From contig WGFP01000187.1 in the NCBI GenBank assembly GCA_015492195.1, positions 1 through 25,431 of the forward strand: a stretch of DNA of 25,431 nt. Reading direction: 5' to 3'. Both the position numbers and the translations under genes were made by a program. This stretch comes from Acidiferrobacterales bacterium. GTDB lineage: Bacteria > Pseudomonadota > Gammaproteobacteria > Acidiferrobacterales > Sulfurifustaceae. This document shows positions 1 to 7,471 of this stretch, piece after piece. The number at the start of each line of letters is the position of its first letter. Position 1 is the first letter of the stretch. Under the pieces are notes generated by a model, which was not told where the DNA came from, made no database searches, and saw only the letters and a program-made list of their open reading frames with translations.

Positions 1-412
1 CCCGGCCGGTGGCGTCGGCGGCGTGGATGACGCGGCGATGGCTGTGACCGCCTTCACGCGTTAAGTGATAGGTTCTGGCTTTGTTTTGCTGAGTATCACG
101 GCTAAACGGGATCCCCCGGTCGATAAGCCAACGTACGGCTTCAGGGCCGTGCTGGACGACAAATTCGACCGTGTCCCGGTGACACAAGCCGGCGCCCGCA
201 TCCAGGGTGTCCCGGATATGGGCCTCAAAAGAATCGTTATTCTCGTTCAACACCGCGGCCACGCCGCCCTGAGCATAAAGACTGGCCCCCTCGGCCAGCG
301 CAGCTTTGGCCAGAATATTGACATGGGCATGGTCGGCCAGCCTAAGCGCCACGCTTAGACCGGCGACGCCGGTGCCGACGACCAAAACGTCGGAAGAGAC
401 AAGGTTATCCAT
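1..412 (-). CDS. nadB: L-aspartate oxidase, N-terminal part (cut by window edge)
   Basis: L-aspartate oxidase is the FAD enzyme that turns aspartate into iminoaspartate, the first step of de novo NAD synthesis in the cytoplasm. The reverse strand reads open from an ATG at 412 to the window edge, giving about 137 residues. The N-terminus has the FAD dinucleotide-binding motif VVGTGVAGL (about residues 11-19), followed by YAQGGVAAV (about 47-55) and REGGHSHRRVIHAADATG near the edge, all typical of NadB and its succinate dehydrogenase flavoprotein relatives. It diverges from rpoE, as nadB does in Escherichia. The C-terminal three quarters are outside the window, so completeness cannot be judged. 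Confidence 0.93.
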   Translation of the reverse strand, partial: MDNLVSSDVLVVGTGVAGLSVALRLADHAHVNILAKAALAEGASLYAQGGVAAVLNENNDSFEAHIRDTLDAGAGLCHRDTVEFVVQHGPEAVRWLIDRGIPFSRDTQQNKARTYHLTREGGHSHRRVIHAADATGR

Positions 413-555
413 TTATGGGCGGCTTGGGGCGGAAAAACGTGGTCGATGTTGCGGCATTATCCTATCATACGCGGCTTGCCTAGAGGGGTTCGTCGACGTT
501 TAGGCTGACGAAGGACAATTTTGGATAAAATAGCCTTAAAATCAAGCTTAAAGCC

Positions 556-583
556 GAACTTTTCTAACCTTGAACGGTCTATT
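556..583 (+). promoter_or_regulatory. Sigma-E/AlgU-type promoter upstream of rpoE
   Basis: GAACTT at 556-561 is followed after 16 bases by TCTATT at 578-583. This matches the extracytoplasmic sigma-E/AlgU consensus (GAACTT, 16-17 bases, TCTGA-like). It lies about 45 bases before the rpoE start, which is the expected arrangement for a sigma factor that transcribes its own operon. A second GAACTT at about 615-621 sits too close to the start codon to act as a -35. Confidence 0.7.
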
Positions 584-628
584 CCAGGCAGCGCACTGCG
601 TTCCTGAGAGGAGCGGAACTTCCGAGAC

Positions 629-1207
629 ATGTCAGAACGCAGCGTAGATCAGAAGCTGGTGATACGGGTACAAAAGGGTGACAAGACGGCGTTCGATCTC
701 TTGGTCAGAAAGTACCAGCACAAAGTATCAAATCTGGTCGCACGCTATGTGCGTGACCGCGGAGAGGCGGAAGATGTGGCGCAGGAAGCGTTTATCAAAG
801 CCTATCGCGCCATCGGCGGTTTTCGGGGTGACAGCGCCTTTTATACTTGGCTGTATCGGATCACCGTGAACACCGCAAAAAATTACCTGGACTCTCAGGG
901 GAGACGGCCGCCAAATTCGGACTTGGAGCTGGATGGTGCGGAATTGATCGAAAGCGGCGGAGCCTTGCGCGACCAGGCGACACCGGAGCGCAGCATTTTA
1001 ACAGAGGAAATCGCCGCGACGGTGCATCGCGTCATTAAGGCTCTGCCGGCGGATCTGCGCGCCGCAATCACCCTGCGCGAAATCGAAGGGCTGAGTTACG
1101 AGGAGATCGCACAGGTGATGGATTGCCCGATCGGGACGGTGCGATCACGCATCTTCAGGGCGCGGGATGCCATAGACAAGGAACTAAAGCCGTTACTTGA
1201 AACATGA
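629..1207 (+). CDS. rpoE: RNA polymerase sigma-E factor (RpoE/AlgU)
   Basis: This is an ECF sigma factor for the envelope-stress regulon; it binds core RNA polymerase and recognises GAACTT/TCTGA promoters. Its 192 residues match the family length. Sigma region 2 spans about residues 22-90, including the RGEAEDVAQEAFIKAYR stretch (44-60) and FYTWLYRITVNTAKNYLDS (71-89). Sigma region 4 has the helix-turn-helix LSYEEIAQVMDCPIGTVRSR (155-174). The start is ATG at 629. The stop overlaps the first in-frame ATG of rseA in an ATGA, so the two are translationally coupled. The promoter at 556-583 indicates autoregulation. The anti-sigma factor and its regulator follow directly, which confirms the assignment. 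Confidence 0.96.
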   Translation: MSERSVDQKLVIRVQKGDKTAFDLLVRKYQHKVSNLVARYVRDRGEAEDVAQEAFIKAYRAIGGFRGDSAFYTWLYRITVNTAKNYLDSQGRRPPNSDLELDGAELIESGGALRDQATPERSILTEEIAATVHRVIKALPADLRAAITLREIEGLSYEEIAQVMDCPIGTVRSRIFRARDAIDKELKPLLET

Positions 1208-1773
1208 CAAAAGATTTGACCGAAAACATCATGAACGAGAAGTTGTCTGCATTTATTGATGCGGAAGTGGATGAACTCGAGGAAAGGCGCGTTCTGGACG
1301 CGCTCGCCTCGGATACAGAATTGCGGACCGCATGGGAGCGGTATCACCTGATGCGCGCGGCGATCAGAAATGAACTGGACGACGTGCTTGTTCCCGGTCT
1401 AAGCGAGCGTATTGCGCAACGGATCCAGACCGCACCGTCTCTGCGCACGCGGAAATCCTTTGGCAAAATCGTTTCTGGATCGGTTGTGAAGGCGGTGGGT
1501 GCGTTGGCCATCGCCGCCTCTGTGGCGGCCGTCGCCATTGTTAGCCTGCAAACGCTCAATAGACCGGATGTGCAAACCGGTACGTCCGTGGCGCTTAAGG
1601 ACACCCCCTGGGATGAACACATTCGCGCCGGCACCACGCACTGGGATGTGGACAAGCCGGAACTGGAAAGCGTGCTTAATGTTTATCTGGTCGAGCATAA
1701 TGAGTTCGCCTCCATCGGTATGAGCAACATGTTTCCCTACGTGCGCGTAGTTGCTTACGACAGCGACCAATGA
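1204..1773 (+). CDS. rseA: Anti-sigma-E factor RseA/MucA
   Basis: RseA is a single-pass inner-membrane protein that holds sigma-E inactive through its cytoplasmic N-terminus and is destroyed by regulated proteolysis under envelope stress. The N-terminal anti-sigma domain is recognisable from NEKLSAFIDAEVDELE and TAWERYHLMRAAIR (about 11-55). A hydrophobic helix rich in Ala and Val spans about 94-114, followed by a periplasmic tail of about 75 residues. The coordinates use the ATG overlapping the rpoE stop. A second ATG at 1231 gives MNEKLSAFID, closer to known RseA starts and possibly the real one. The 3' end overlaps the rseB start in an ATGA. Confidence 0.9.
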   Translation: MTKDLTENIMNEKLSAFIDAEVDELEERRVLDALASDTELRTAWERYHLMRAAIRNELDDVLVPGLSERIAQRIQTAPSLRTRKSFGKIVSGSVVKAVGALAIAASVAAVAIVSLQTLNRPDVQTGTSVALKDTPWDEHIRAGTTHWDVDKPELESVLNVYLVEHNEFASIGMSNMFPYVRVVAYDSDQ

Positions 1774-2747
1774 GCTTTCTTTATTCAGCCATTAGGCTTT
1801 TCTTTCTAGCGTTGCCTTTGTTTTTTAGTATCGGTGTTTCCGCCAACGATGCGGCGCACGAGTGGCTGATGAAAATTAACAACGCCTCACGCACATTGAG
1901 TTACGAGGGAGTGTTCGTCTATCAGTACGGTTCTCAGCTTGAAACCACGCGCATTGTGCACAAGGTGACGAACGGATCACATAAGGAAAGGTTGGTGTCG
2001 CTGAACGGCGCGGCGCGGGAAATTATCCGTAATGACCGCGAGGTACTGTGTTACTTACCCGATGAAAATTCGGTCGTTGTAGAACACCGCAAAACGGAAG
2101 CAAAAAGCTTTCCCACCATTCTTCCCGCGCGATTGCGGGGCCTTGACGACAACTATGAGATCCGTCTCGGCAAACAGGGGCGCGTGGCCGGGCGACAGGT
2201 GCAGCGGATAATCATCAAACCACGCGATGCCTATCGCTATGGTTATCAGTTATGGGCCGACCGGGAAACGGGTTTGCTACTAAAGGCTGATCTGATGGAC
2301 AGCAAGGGGAAAATTATTGAACAATTCATGTTTACCCATATCAATATAGGCGCCGACATTCCAGCGTCCGCGCTTGAACCGCAGTCCGTGAATAAAAACA
2401 TGGTTTGGTATCGAAATAACGGATATCAGGCGCGCAAGAACTCGAAACACCGTCTGACCGCCACCCGCCTGCCCAAAGGTTTTAAGCTGTCCATGCAGAC
2501 AACGCGGAAAGTGCCGATGCGCAATAAAACGGCTGAACAGTTCGTATATTCGGACGGTTTGGCCGCGGTATCCGTGTTTATCGAAAAGCGGGAAAAAGAC
2601 GCCAAGATCGGCATACTGGGCCCAAGCCGAATGGGCGCTGTCAATGCCTTTGGAACCCACGTCAACGGTCATCAAGTTACGGTTGTTGGGGAAGTTCCCG
2701 CCAAAACCGTTGCGCTCATCGGAAATTCGGTTGTTATTGAGCGTTGA
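1770..2747 (+). CDS. rseB: Periplasmic sigma-E regulator RseB/MucB
   Basis: RseB binds the periplasmic part of RseA, shields it from the site-1 protease and senses mislocalised lipoproteins or lipopolysaccharide. Its 325 residues are near the family length. A signal peptide covers about residues 1-25, with a hydrophobic core followed by GVSA and mature NDAAHEWL. The MucB/RseB lipoprotein-binding fold follows: NNASRTLSYEGVFVYQ at about 37-52, then RLVSLNGAAREIIRNDREVLCY, then YGYQLWADRETGLLLKADL. A smaller C-terminal domain ends with VNAFGTHVNGHQVTVVGEVP. It is coupled to rseA by a 4-base overlap. No rseC/mucC follows it; a Do-type protease gene comes next. Confidence 0.94.
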   Translation: MSFLYSAIRLFFLALPLFFSIGVSANDAAHEWLMKINNASRTLSYEGVFVYQYGSQLETTRIVHKVTNGSHKERLVSLNGAAREIIRNDREVLCYLPDENSVVVEHRKTEAKSFPTILPARLRGLDDNYEIRLGKQGRVAGRQVQRIIIKPRDAYRYGYQLWADRETGLLLKADLMDSKGKIIEQFMFTHINIGADIPASALEPQSVNKNMVWYRNNGYQARKNSKHRLTATRLPKGFKLSMQTTRKVPMRNKTAEQFVYSDGLAAVSVFIEKREKDAKIGILGPSRMGAVNAFGTHVNGHQVTVVGEVPAKTVALIGNSVVIER

Positions 2748-2773
2748 GCCTCGCGGGCTAGAATTTATATAAG
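2744..2773 (+). promoter_or_regulatory. Candidate sigma-70 promoter before the Do protease gene
   Basis: TTGAGC at 2744-2749 overlaps the rseB stop and is followed by TATATA at 2766-2771 (16-base spacer) or TATAAG at 2768-2773 (18-base spacer). It is a moderate match to sigma-70 and ends about 22 bases before the protease start. The gene could equally be served by readthrough from rpoE-rseA-rseB. Confidence 0.35.
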
Positions 2774-2795
2774 CGTCCATACTGAGGCTTCCTGG

Positions 2796-4193
2796 GTGAT
2801 GCCGTTATTCAGGTTCGGTCTTCTCTTTCTAGCGTTTGTTGCGTCCGTTCACGCTGCACCGCGCAGCATGCCGGAATTCACCCGGCTTGTGGAAAAACAG
2901 GGCGTCTCCGTGGTCAATATCAGCACGACCCAGCGCATCAAGCGCGCACCTTTCGTGTGGGGGGAGGAGGCGCCGAACCTCCCCGACGATCGTCCCTTTA
3001 ATGACTTCTTCCGGCATTATTTCGGTGAGGGAACGCCCGACTACTTGGATGGAAGCTCGCTGGGTTCCGGTTTTATTATTTCCCAGGACGGTTATATCCT
3101 GACATGCGCCCACGTCGTTGAGGGCGCAAGCGAAATCATCGTCCGACTTACCGATCGCCGGGAATTCAGCGCCAGGCTCGTGGGCTCCGATCGGCGCAGC
3201 GATATCGCATTATTGAAAATTGATGCAACTGGCCTGCCCAGCGTCGTCATTGGCGACCCCGCTAAATTGCAAGTTGGTGAGTGGGTTCTGGCGATCGGTT
3301 CGCCGTTTGGTTTTGACAGTTCCGCCACCTCGGGCATCGTTTCCGCCAAGGGTCGCAGCCTGCCGAACGAAAACTATACTCCGTTTATTCAGACGGACGT
3401 GGCGATCAATCCCGGTAATTCCGGCGGGCCGTTGTTTAATCTTAAGGGCGAAGTGGTGGGCGTCAACTCACAGATCTACAGCCGTACCGGGGGGTTTATG
3501 GGCGTGTCCTTCGCAATTCCGATTGACGTTGCGATGCGGATTGTCCAGCAGTTTAAAAACGACGGGTACGTCCGTCGCGGTTGGCTTGGGGTAAGCCTCC
3601 AGGAAGTCACGCGGGACCTCGCCGCGGCCTATGGCATGGACAGGCCGAGGGGCGCCTTGATTGCCGACATTTTGCCCACTGGGCCGGCGGCCAGGTCGGC
3701 GTTGAGAAGCGGGGATATCGTGCTTGAATATAATTCTCAATCAATCAAGCGCTCATCCGATCTCCCCCCGTTGGTGGGGATGACGCCACCGGGAAAACGC
3801 GTCAGGCTTAAGGTATTTCGCCGCAACCGGGGCGTCCAGACAGTGGTATTGGCGGTCGGTGAACTGAAAGAAGATCCGCCGGCACCTCCGCCCGCGTCAC
3901 GGGAAAGTGAACAGGGCGGTCGATTGGGCTTGGTGCTGGGTGAGCTCGGGCCTTTTCAGCGCAAACGCCAGGATCTCGAGTACGGCATAAACGTCAAGGG
4001 CGTTAGAGCCGGACCGGCGCGGAATGCCGGCCTGCGCCCTGGGGATGTGATCCTTGAGGTCGACGGCAAGCGCGTGAAAGACGTCCCCGGCTTCCATCGC
4101 CTGATGGCGCATGCGCCCAAAGGCAGCGCGGCGGTTTTACGGATTCGCCGGGGCGCGGTGGCGATGTTTCTCGCCTTAAGAATCGACGGGTGA
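2796..4193 (+). CDS. mucD: Periplasmic HtrA/Do-type serine protease (MucD-like)
   Basis: This is a secreted chymotrypsin-fold protease of the DegP/DegQ/MucD family (S1C), which degrades or refolds misfolded envelope proteins. Counting from the GTG at 2796 (an ATG follows at 2799), the signal peptide is about residues 1-21. The catalytic triad is visible: His106 in TCAHVVEG, Asp136 in SDIALL and Ser209 in GNSGGP. PDZ1 begins near RRGWLGVSLQEV and contains GDIVLEYN. A proline-rich linker (PPAPPPAS) leads to PDZ2 with GDVILEVDGK. Length 465 is normal. Its place after rseB matches the algU-mucA-mucB-(mucC)-mucD order of pseudomonads and suggests quality control linked to sigma-E. A degP/degQ name would also be defensible. 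Confidence 0.93.
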   Translation: MMPLFRFGLLFLAFVASVHAAPRSMPEFTRLVEKQGVSVVNISTTQRIKRAPFVWGEEAPNLPDDRPFNDFFRHYFGEGTPDYLDGSSLGSGFIISQDGYILTCAHVVEGASEIIVRLTDRREFSARLVGSDRRSDIALLKIDATGLPSVVIGDPAKLQVGEWVLAIGSPFGFDSSATSGIVSAKGRSLPNENYTPFIQTDVAINPGNSGGPLFNLKGEVVGVNSQIYSRTGGFMGVSFAIPIDVAMRIVQQFKNDGYVRRGWLGVSLQEVTRDLAAAYGMDRPRGALIADILPTGPAARSALRSGDIVLEYNSQSIKRSSDLPPLVGMTPPGKRVRLKVFRRNRGVQTVVLAVGELKEDPPAPPPASRESEQGGRLGLVLGELGPFQRKRQDLEYGINVKGVRAGPARNAGLRPGDVILEVDGKRVKDVPGFHRLMAHAPKGSAAVLRIRRGAVAMFLALRIDG

Positions 4194-4236
4194 GGGCGCC
4201 GGTTGTTTGATTGTTTATGGAAACCCTTAAATGAAG

Positions 4237-4353
4237 TATGCTTAGGTTAATTAGTTGGAAGCTGTAACCGGACAAACGAAGGTCGATAAGCGGTACATGA
4301 GCGTACCGTTTAGCGGAGCTGAGGATGCAAAAGGCGCCAGCGGCGCCTTTTTT
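4237..4353 (+). ncRNA. Candidate leader or small RNA ending in an intrinsic terminator
   Basis: The gap between mucD and lepA holds a possible -10 (TATGCT, 4237-4242), a hairpin with arms CGGTAC (4291-4296) and GTACCG (4303-4308) extended by AAG/TTT, and a perfect terminator at 4329-4353. This architecture fits a transcript of about 100 bases, either a free small RNA or an attenuated lepA leader. No convincing -35 is present and I recognise no known RNA family. Confidence 0.25.
4329..4353 (+). terminator. Intrinsic terminator between mucD and lepA
   Basis: A perfect GGCGCC stem (4333-4338 with 4342-4347) closes a three-base AGC loop, is preceded by four A's and is followed by six T's (4348-4353). 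It should stop most transcription arriving from mucD, so lepA needs its own promoter, possibly the extended -10 TGCGATAAA at 4383-4391, or regulated readthrough. Confidence 0.85.
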
Positions 4354-4415
4354 CGTGGCACAGTGCGGCAACCCTCGTCGCTTGCGATAAAGTCGACCTT
4401 GGGCGGTATGTATAT

Positions 4416-6224
4416 ATGAGCAGTGGAAACCAGGCACAAATCAGAAACTTCTCCATTATTGCGCACATCGACCACGGTAAATCCACGCTCGCGGATCGGT
4501 TTATCCAGCTTTGCGGCGCGCTGGAGGCGCGTGAGATGCAAAATCAGGTGTTGGACTCCATGGAGCTGGAACGCGAGCGCGGGATTACCATCAAGGCCCA
4601 GAGCGTTGCGCTGAACTACACGGCGCGTGATGGCCGGACCTATCGGTTAAACATGATCGATACCCCGGGCCATGTGGACTTCTCTTACGAAGTATCCCGT
4701 TCGCTTACGGCGTGCGAGGGCGCTGTGTTGGTGGTGGACGCCTCGCAGGGCGTTCAGGCGCAGACCGTGGCCAATTGTTACACGGCCTCGGAACTCAATC
4801 TCACGATCCTGCCGGTATTGAATAAAGTTGACCTGCCGTCCGCCGACCCATCACGGGTTATCAAAGAAATCGAAGATATTATCGGCATCAGCGCCGAGCA
4901 CGCGATCCGGGCAAGCGCCAAAACGGGGGAAGGCGTCGCCGAAACACTGGAGGCGATCATTGAACACGTGCCGCCCCCGAGGGGGGATACCGAAGCGCCC
5001 CTGAAGGCACTGATTATCGACTCCTGGTTTGATAACTACTTGGGGACAATTTCATTGATTCGGGTGATGCAAGGCAAGCTTAAACTAAAGGACAAAATTC
5101 GCCTCATGGCAACCGGGCATGAATGCGTAATCGAACAGCTAGGCGTATTCACCCCCAAAAGAAAACCGGTCTCCGGGCTCAACGCCGGCGAAGTCGGCTA
5201 TGTAATAGCCGGTATCAAGGATATCCGCGATGCGCGCGTCGGCGATACCATCACCCTCGCCGGCCGGCCGGCCGGGGAGCCCTTGCCCGGTTTCAAGGAA
5301 ATCAAGCCCCGGGTTTTCGCGGGCCTGTATCCGGTGGACTCGGCCGACTACGATGCGTTCCGTGACGCTCTGGGCAAATTGTGTCTGAACGACGCCTCAC
5401 TGCGCTATGAGCCGGAGACATCGCAGGCGTTGGGATTCGGTTTTCGTTGCGGCTTTCTGGGCATGCTGCATATGGAAATCATCCAGGAACGCTTGGAGCG
5501 CGAGTATAATCTGAGCCTGATCACAACGGCCCCGACCGTGGTGTATGAGGTTTTGACGAACAAGGGCCGGGTGGTTCAGGTTGAAAATCCGGCGAAGCTG
5601 CCGGATCCTTCCGCCATCGCTGAAATCCGCGAACCGATCATCACCGCCACGATACTTGTGCCGCAGGAATACGTCGGCGGTGTAATTGGGTTGTGTGTGG
5701 AAAAGCGCGGAATACAGAAAGGACTGCTTTACCACGGCCGTCAGGCGATGTTGACATACGAATTGCCGCTTAGCGAAGTCGTTCTGGATTTCTTCGACAG
5801 ACTCAAATCCATCAGTCGCGGCTACGCATCCCTTGATTACGACTTTCTGGGATTTCGCTCCTCGAATCTGTGCAAGCTTGACGTACTAATCAATGGCGAT
5901 AAAGTGGATGCGCTGTCGGTTATTGTTCACCGGGAACAGAGCCAGTATCGAGGGAGGGAGCTGACCAAAAAACTACGGGAATTGATTCCCCGACAGATGT
6001 TCGACGTTGCCATTCAGGCGGCGATCGGATCAAAAATCATTGCGCGTGAAACGGTAAAGGCACTGCGTAAAAATGTTACGGCCAAGTGTTACGGCGGTGA
6101 CGTAACGCGAAAACGAAAACTGCTTGAGAAACAAAAAGAGGGAAAAAAACGCATGAAACAACTTGGCTCCGTAGAGATACCGCAAGAAGCCTTTCTTGCG
6201 GTTCTCCAGGTTAACGAGAAGTAA
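4416..6224 (+). CDS. lepA: Elongation factor 4 (LepA), translational GTPase
   Basis: LepA/EF4 is a ribosome-binding GTPase, usually placed with the signal peptidase gene, that affects translation initiation or elongation quality. Its 602 residues match the family (about 600). The GTPase motifs are G1 AHIDHGKST (16-24), the switch I region RERGIT near 53-58, G3 DTPGH (82-86) and G4 NKVD (136-139). The C-terminal LepA-specific domain is recognisable from GGDVTRKRKLLEKQKEGKKR. The ATG at 4416 is preceded by a weak GGGCGG about nine bases upstream. lepB begins four bases after the stop, the standard lepA-lepB pair. Confidence 0.97.
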   Translation: MSSGNQAQIRNFSIIAHIDHGKSTLADRFIQLCGALEAREMQNQVLDSMELERERGITIKAQSVALNYTARDGRTYRLNMIDTPGHVDFSYEVSRSLTACEGAVLVVDASQGVQAQTVANCYTASELNLTILPVLNKVDLPSADPSRVIKEIEDIIGISAEHAIRASAKTGEGVAETLEAIIEHVPPPRGDTEAPLKALIIDSWFDNYLGTISLIRVMQGKLKLKDKIRLMATGHECVIEQLGVFTPKRKPVSGLNAGEVGYVIAGIKDIRDARVGDTITLAGRPAGEPLPGFKEIKPRVFAGLYPVDSADYDAFRDALGKLCLNDASLRYEPETSQALGFGFRCGFLGMLHMEIIQERLEREYNLSLITTAPTVVYEVLTNKGRVVQVENPAKLPDPSAIAEIREPIITATILVPQEYVGGVIGLCVEKRGIQKGLLYHGRQAMLTYELPLSEVVLDFFDRLKSISRGYASLDYDFLGFRSSNLCKLDVLINGDKVDALSVIVHREQSQYRGRELTKKLRELIPRQMFDVAIQAAIGSKIIARETVKALRKNVTAKCYGGDVTRKRKLLEKQKEGKKRMKQLGSVEIPQEAFLAVLQVNEK

Positions 6225-6228
6225 CGCC

Positions 6229-7062
6229 ATGGATTTTTCCCTGATTCTGTTCTTGTTGGTATTGGCCACCGGTCTTATATGGGGCGTTGATCGCTGGCTG
6301 TGGGCGCCGGCGCGCCGGCGCGCCGCACAGGAAATGACGCAGGCCGGCGACAAAAAGGAAGCGATTGCCAAGGCCCGTAAAGAACCGATATTGGTTGAAT
6401 ATGCGCGCGCCTTTTTTCCTGTAATACTGATCGTCTTTTTGCTGCGTTCTTTCCTGGTGGAACCCTTTCGCATTCCATCCGGTTCGATGCTGCCCAGCCT
6501 GTTTATCGGTGATTTCATTCTGGTTAACAAGTTCGCTTACGGCGCACGATTGCCCGTCTTAAATTACAAAATAATCGATGTCGGTACACCCAAACGAGGA
6601 GATGTGGTGGTGTTCCGTTTTCCCGGCGATACCTCCATTAACTACATAAAGCGCGTGGTTGGCGTTCCAGGCGATCATGTTGTATATAAAGATAAAAAGG
6701 TTTATATCAACGGTAAATTTATGGAACAGACGGGCGGCAGTCCTTATGTTTATCCGCGATCTGATAATGGAGTAAATAGTATGTTGCGCTATACGGAGCT
6801 GCTTGATGGCGTTAAACACGATATCCTAGTCTCAGACAGACCGGACTATGCGCAGACGGAATTCGTTGTGCCCGAAGGTCAGTACTTCGTGATGGGTGAT
6901 AATCGCGACCACAGCAATGACAGCCGCTATTGGGGGTTTGTTCCGGATGACAATCTGGTTGGAAAGGCCTTTTTGATCTGGTTCAGTTGGAACATGAACG
7001 GACAAGACGTGTGGTTCTGGAAGCGTATCATCTGGAGCCGAATCGGAAACACTATTCACTGA
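6229..7062 (+). CDS. lepB: Signal peptidase I
   Basis: Signal peptidase I is the inner-membrane enzyme that removes signal peptides from Sec- and Tat-exported proteins with a Ser-Lys dyad. From the ATG at 6229 it is 277 residues. There are membrane segments at about 4-20 and 61-77. The catalytic Ser86 lies in PSGSMLPSL and the general base Lys141 in INYIKRVVGVPGD. The family box GDNRDHSNDSRYWG lies near the C-terminus. An in-frame start at 6196 would lie inside lepA and gives no recognisable extension, so the ATG just after the lepA stop is preferred. Confidence 0.96.
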   Translation: MDFSLILFLLVLATGLIWGVDRWLWAPARRRAAQEMTQAGDKKEAIAKARKEPILVEYARAFFPVILIVFLLRSFLVEPFRIPSGSMLPSLFIGDFILVNKFAYGARLPVLNYKIIDVGTPKRGDVVVFRFPGDTSINYIKRVVGVPGDHVVYKDKKVYINGKFMEQTGGSPYVYPRSDNGVNSMLRYTELLDGVKHDILVSDRPDYAQTEFVVPEGQYFVMGDNRDHSNDSRYWGFVPDDNLVGKAFLIWFSWNMNGQDVWFWKRIIWSRIGNTIH

Positions 7063-7090
7063 TGATATTTTTTAATTTAGGGTCAAGACG

Positions 7091-7471
7091 ATGCGATGCA
7101 TAAATCAACAACGAGGGATGACAATATGGGGGCTGATGTTTGTGCTCGCGGTGCTTGCATTTGTATTATTTTTGTTTTTCAAGCTGCTCCCCCCCTACAT
7201 GAACGATCTCAAGGTAAAAAGCGCGCTCGAAAGCACGGCGCGAGACCAGAACATCGCCTCAATGGCCAAGGCGGAAATTAGAGAAGCGTTATACAAGCGG
7301 TTTGATATCGACATGGTCGACCACGTTAATTTATCCCAAGATTTCTCTGTAGAAAGCAGAGGCCGGACCAAAGTAATCCGCATCACTTATGAGGTGATCG
7401 TACCCATGGCTTTTAACATCTCGGCATTATTGGAGTTTGATCATGCCAGAGAGGTGAGCGCGATTGAATAA
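7091..7471 (+). CDS. DUF4845 family single-pass membrane protein
   Basis: This 126-residue protein has one hydrophobic segment (about 11-31) after a short Arg-containing N-terminus with QQRGMTIWGLM, which vaguely resembles a pilin-like start. A soluble domain of about 90 residues follows. Position between lepB and rnc, size and topology fit the DUF4845 family found there in many gammaproteobacteria. Its function is not established. Its last codons overlap the likely start of rnc. It has no Glu at the +5 pilin position, so a true prepilin is unlikely. Confidence 0.75.
   Translation: MRCINQQRGMTIWGLMFVLAVLAFVLFLFFKLLPPYMNDLKVKSALESTARDQNIASMAKAEIREALYKRFDIDMVDHVNLSQDFSVESRGRTKVIRITYEVIVPMAFNISALLEFDHAREVSAIE

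Noticed and set aside
65..503. Plus-strand open frames at the left edge
   Set aside because: They lie antisense to nadB, whose FAD-binding and active-site motifs are clear on the minus strand; the plus frames have no recognisable protein features.
558..621. Second GAACTT at about 615-621 as another sigma-E promoter
   Set aside because: A -10 at the proper spacing would fall inside the rpoE coding region, and none resembling TCTGA is at the right place upstream of the ATG.
7091..7471. DUF4845 protein as a prepilin, because of its GMTIWGLM start
   Set aside because: The mature +5 Glu expected of type IV pilins is absent, and the genomic position fits DUF4845.
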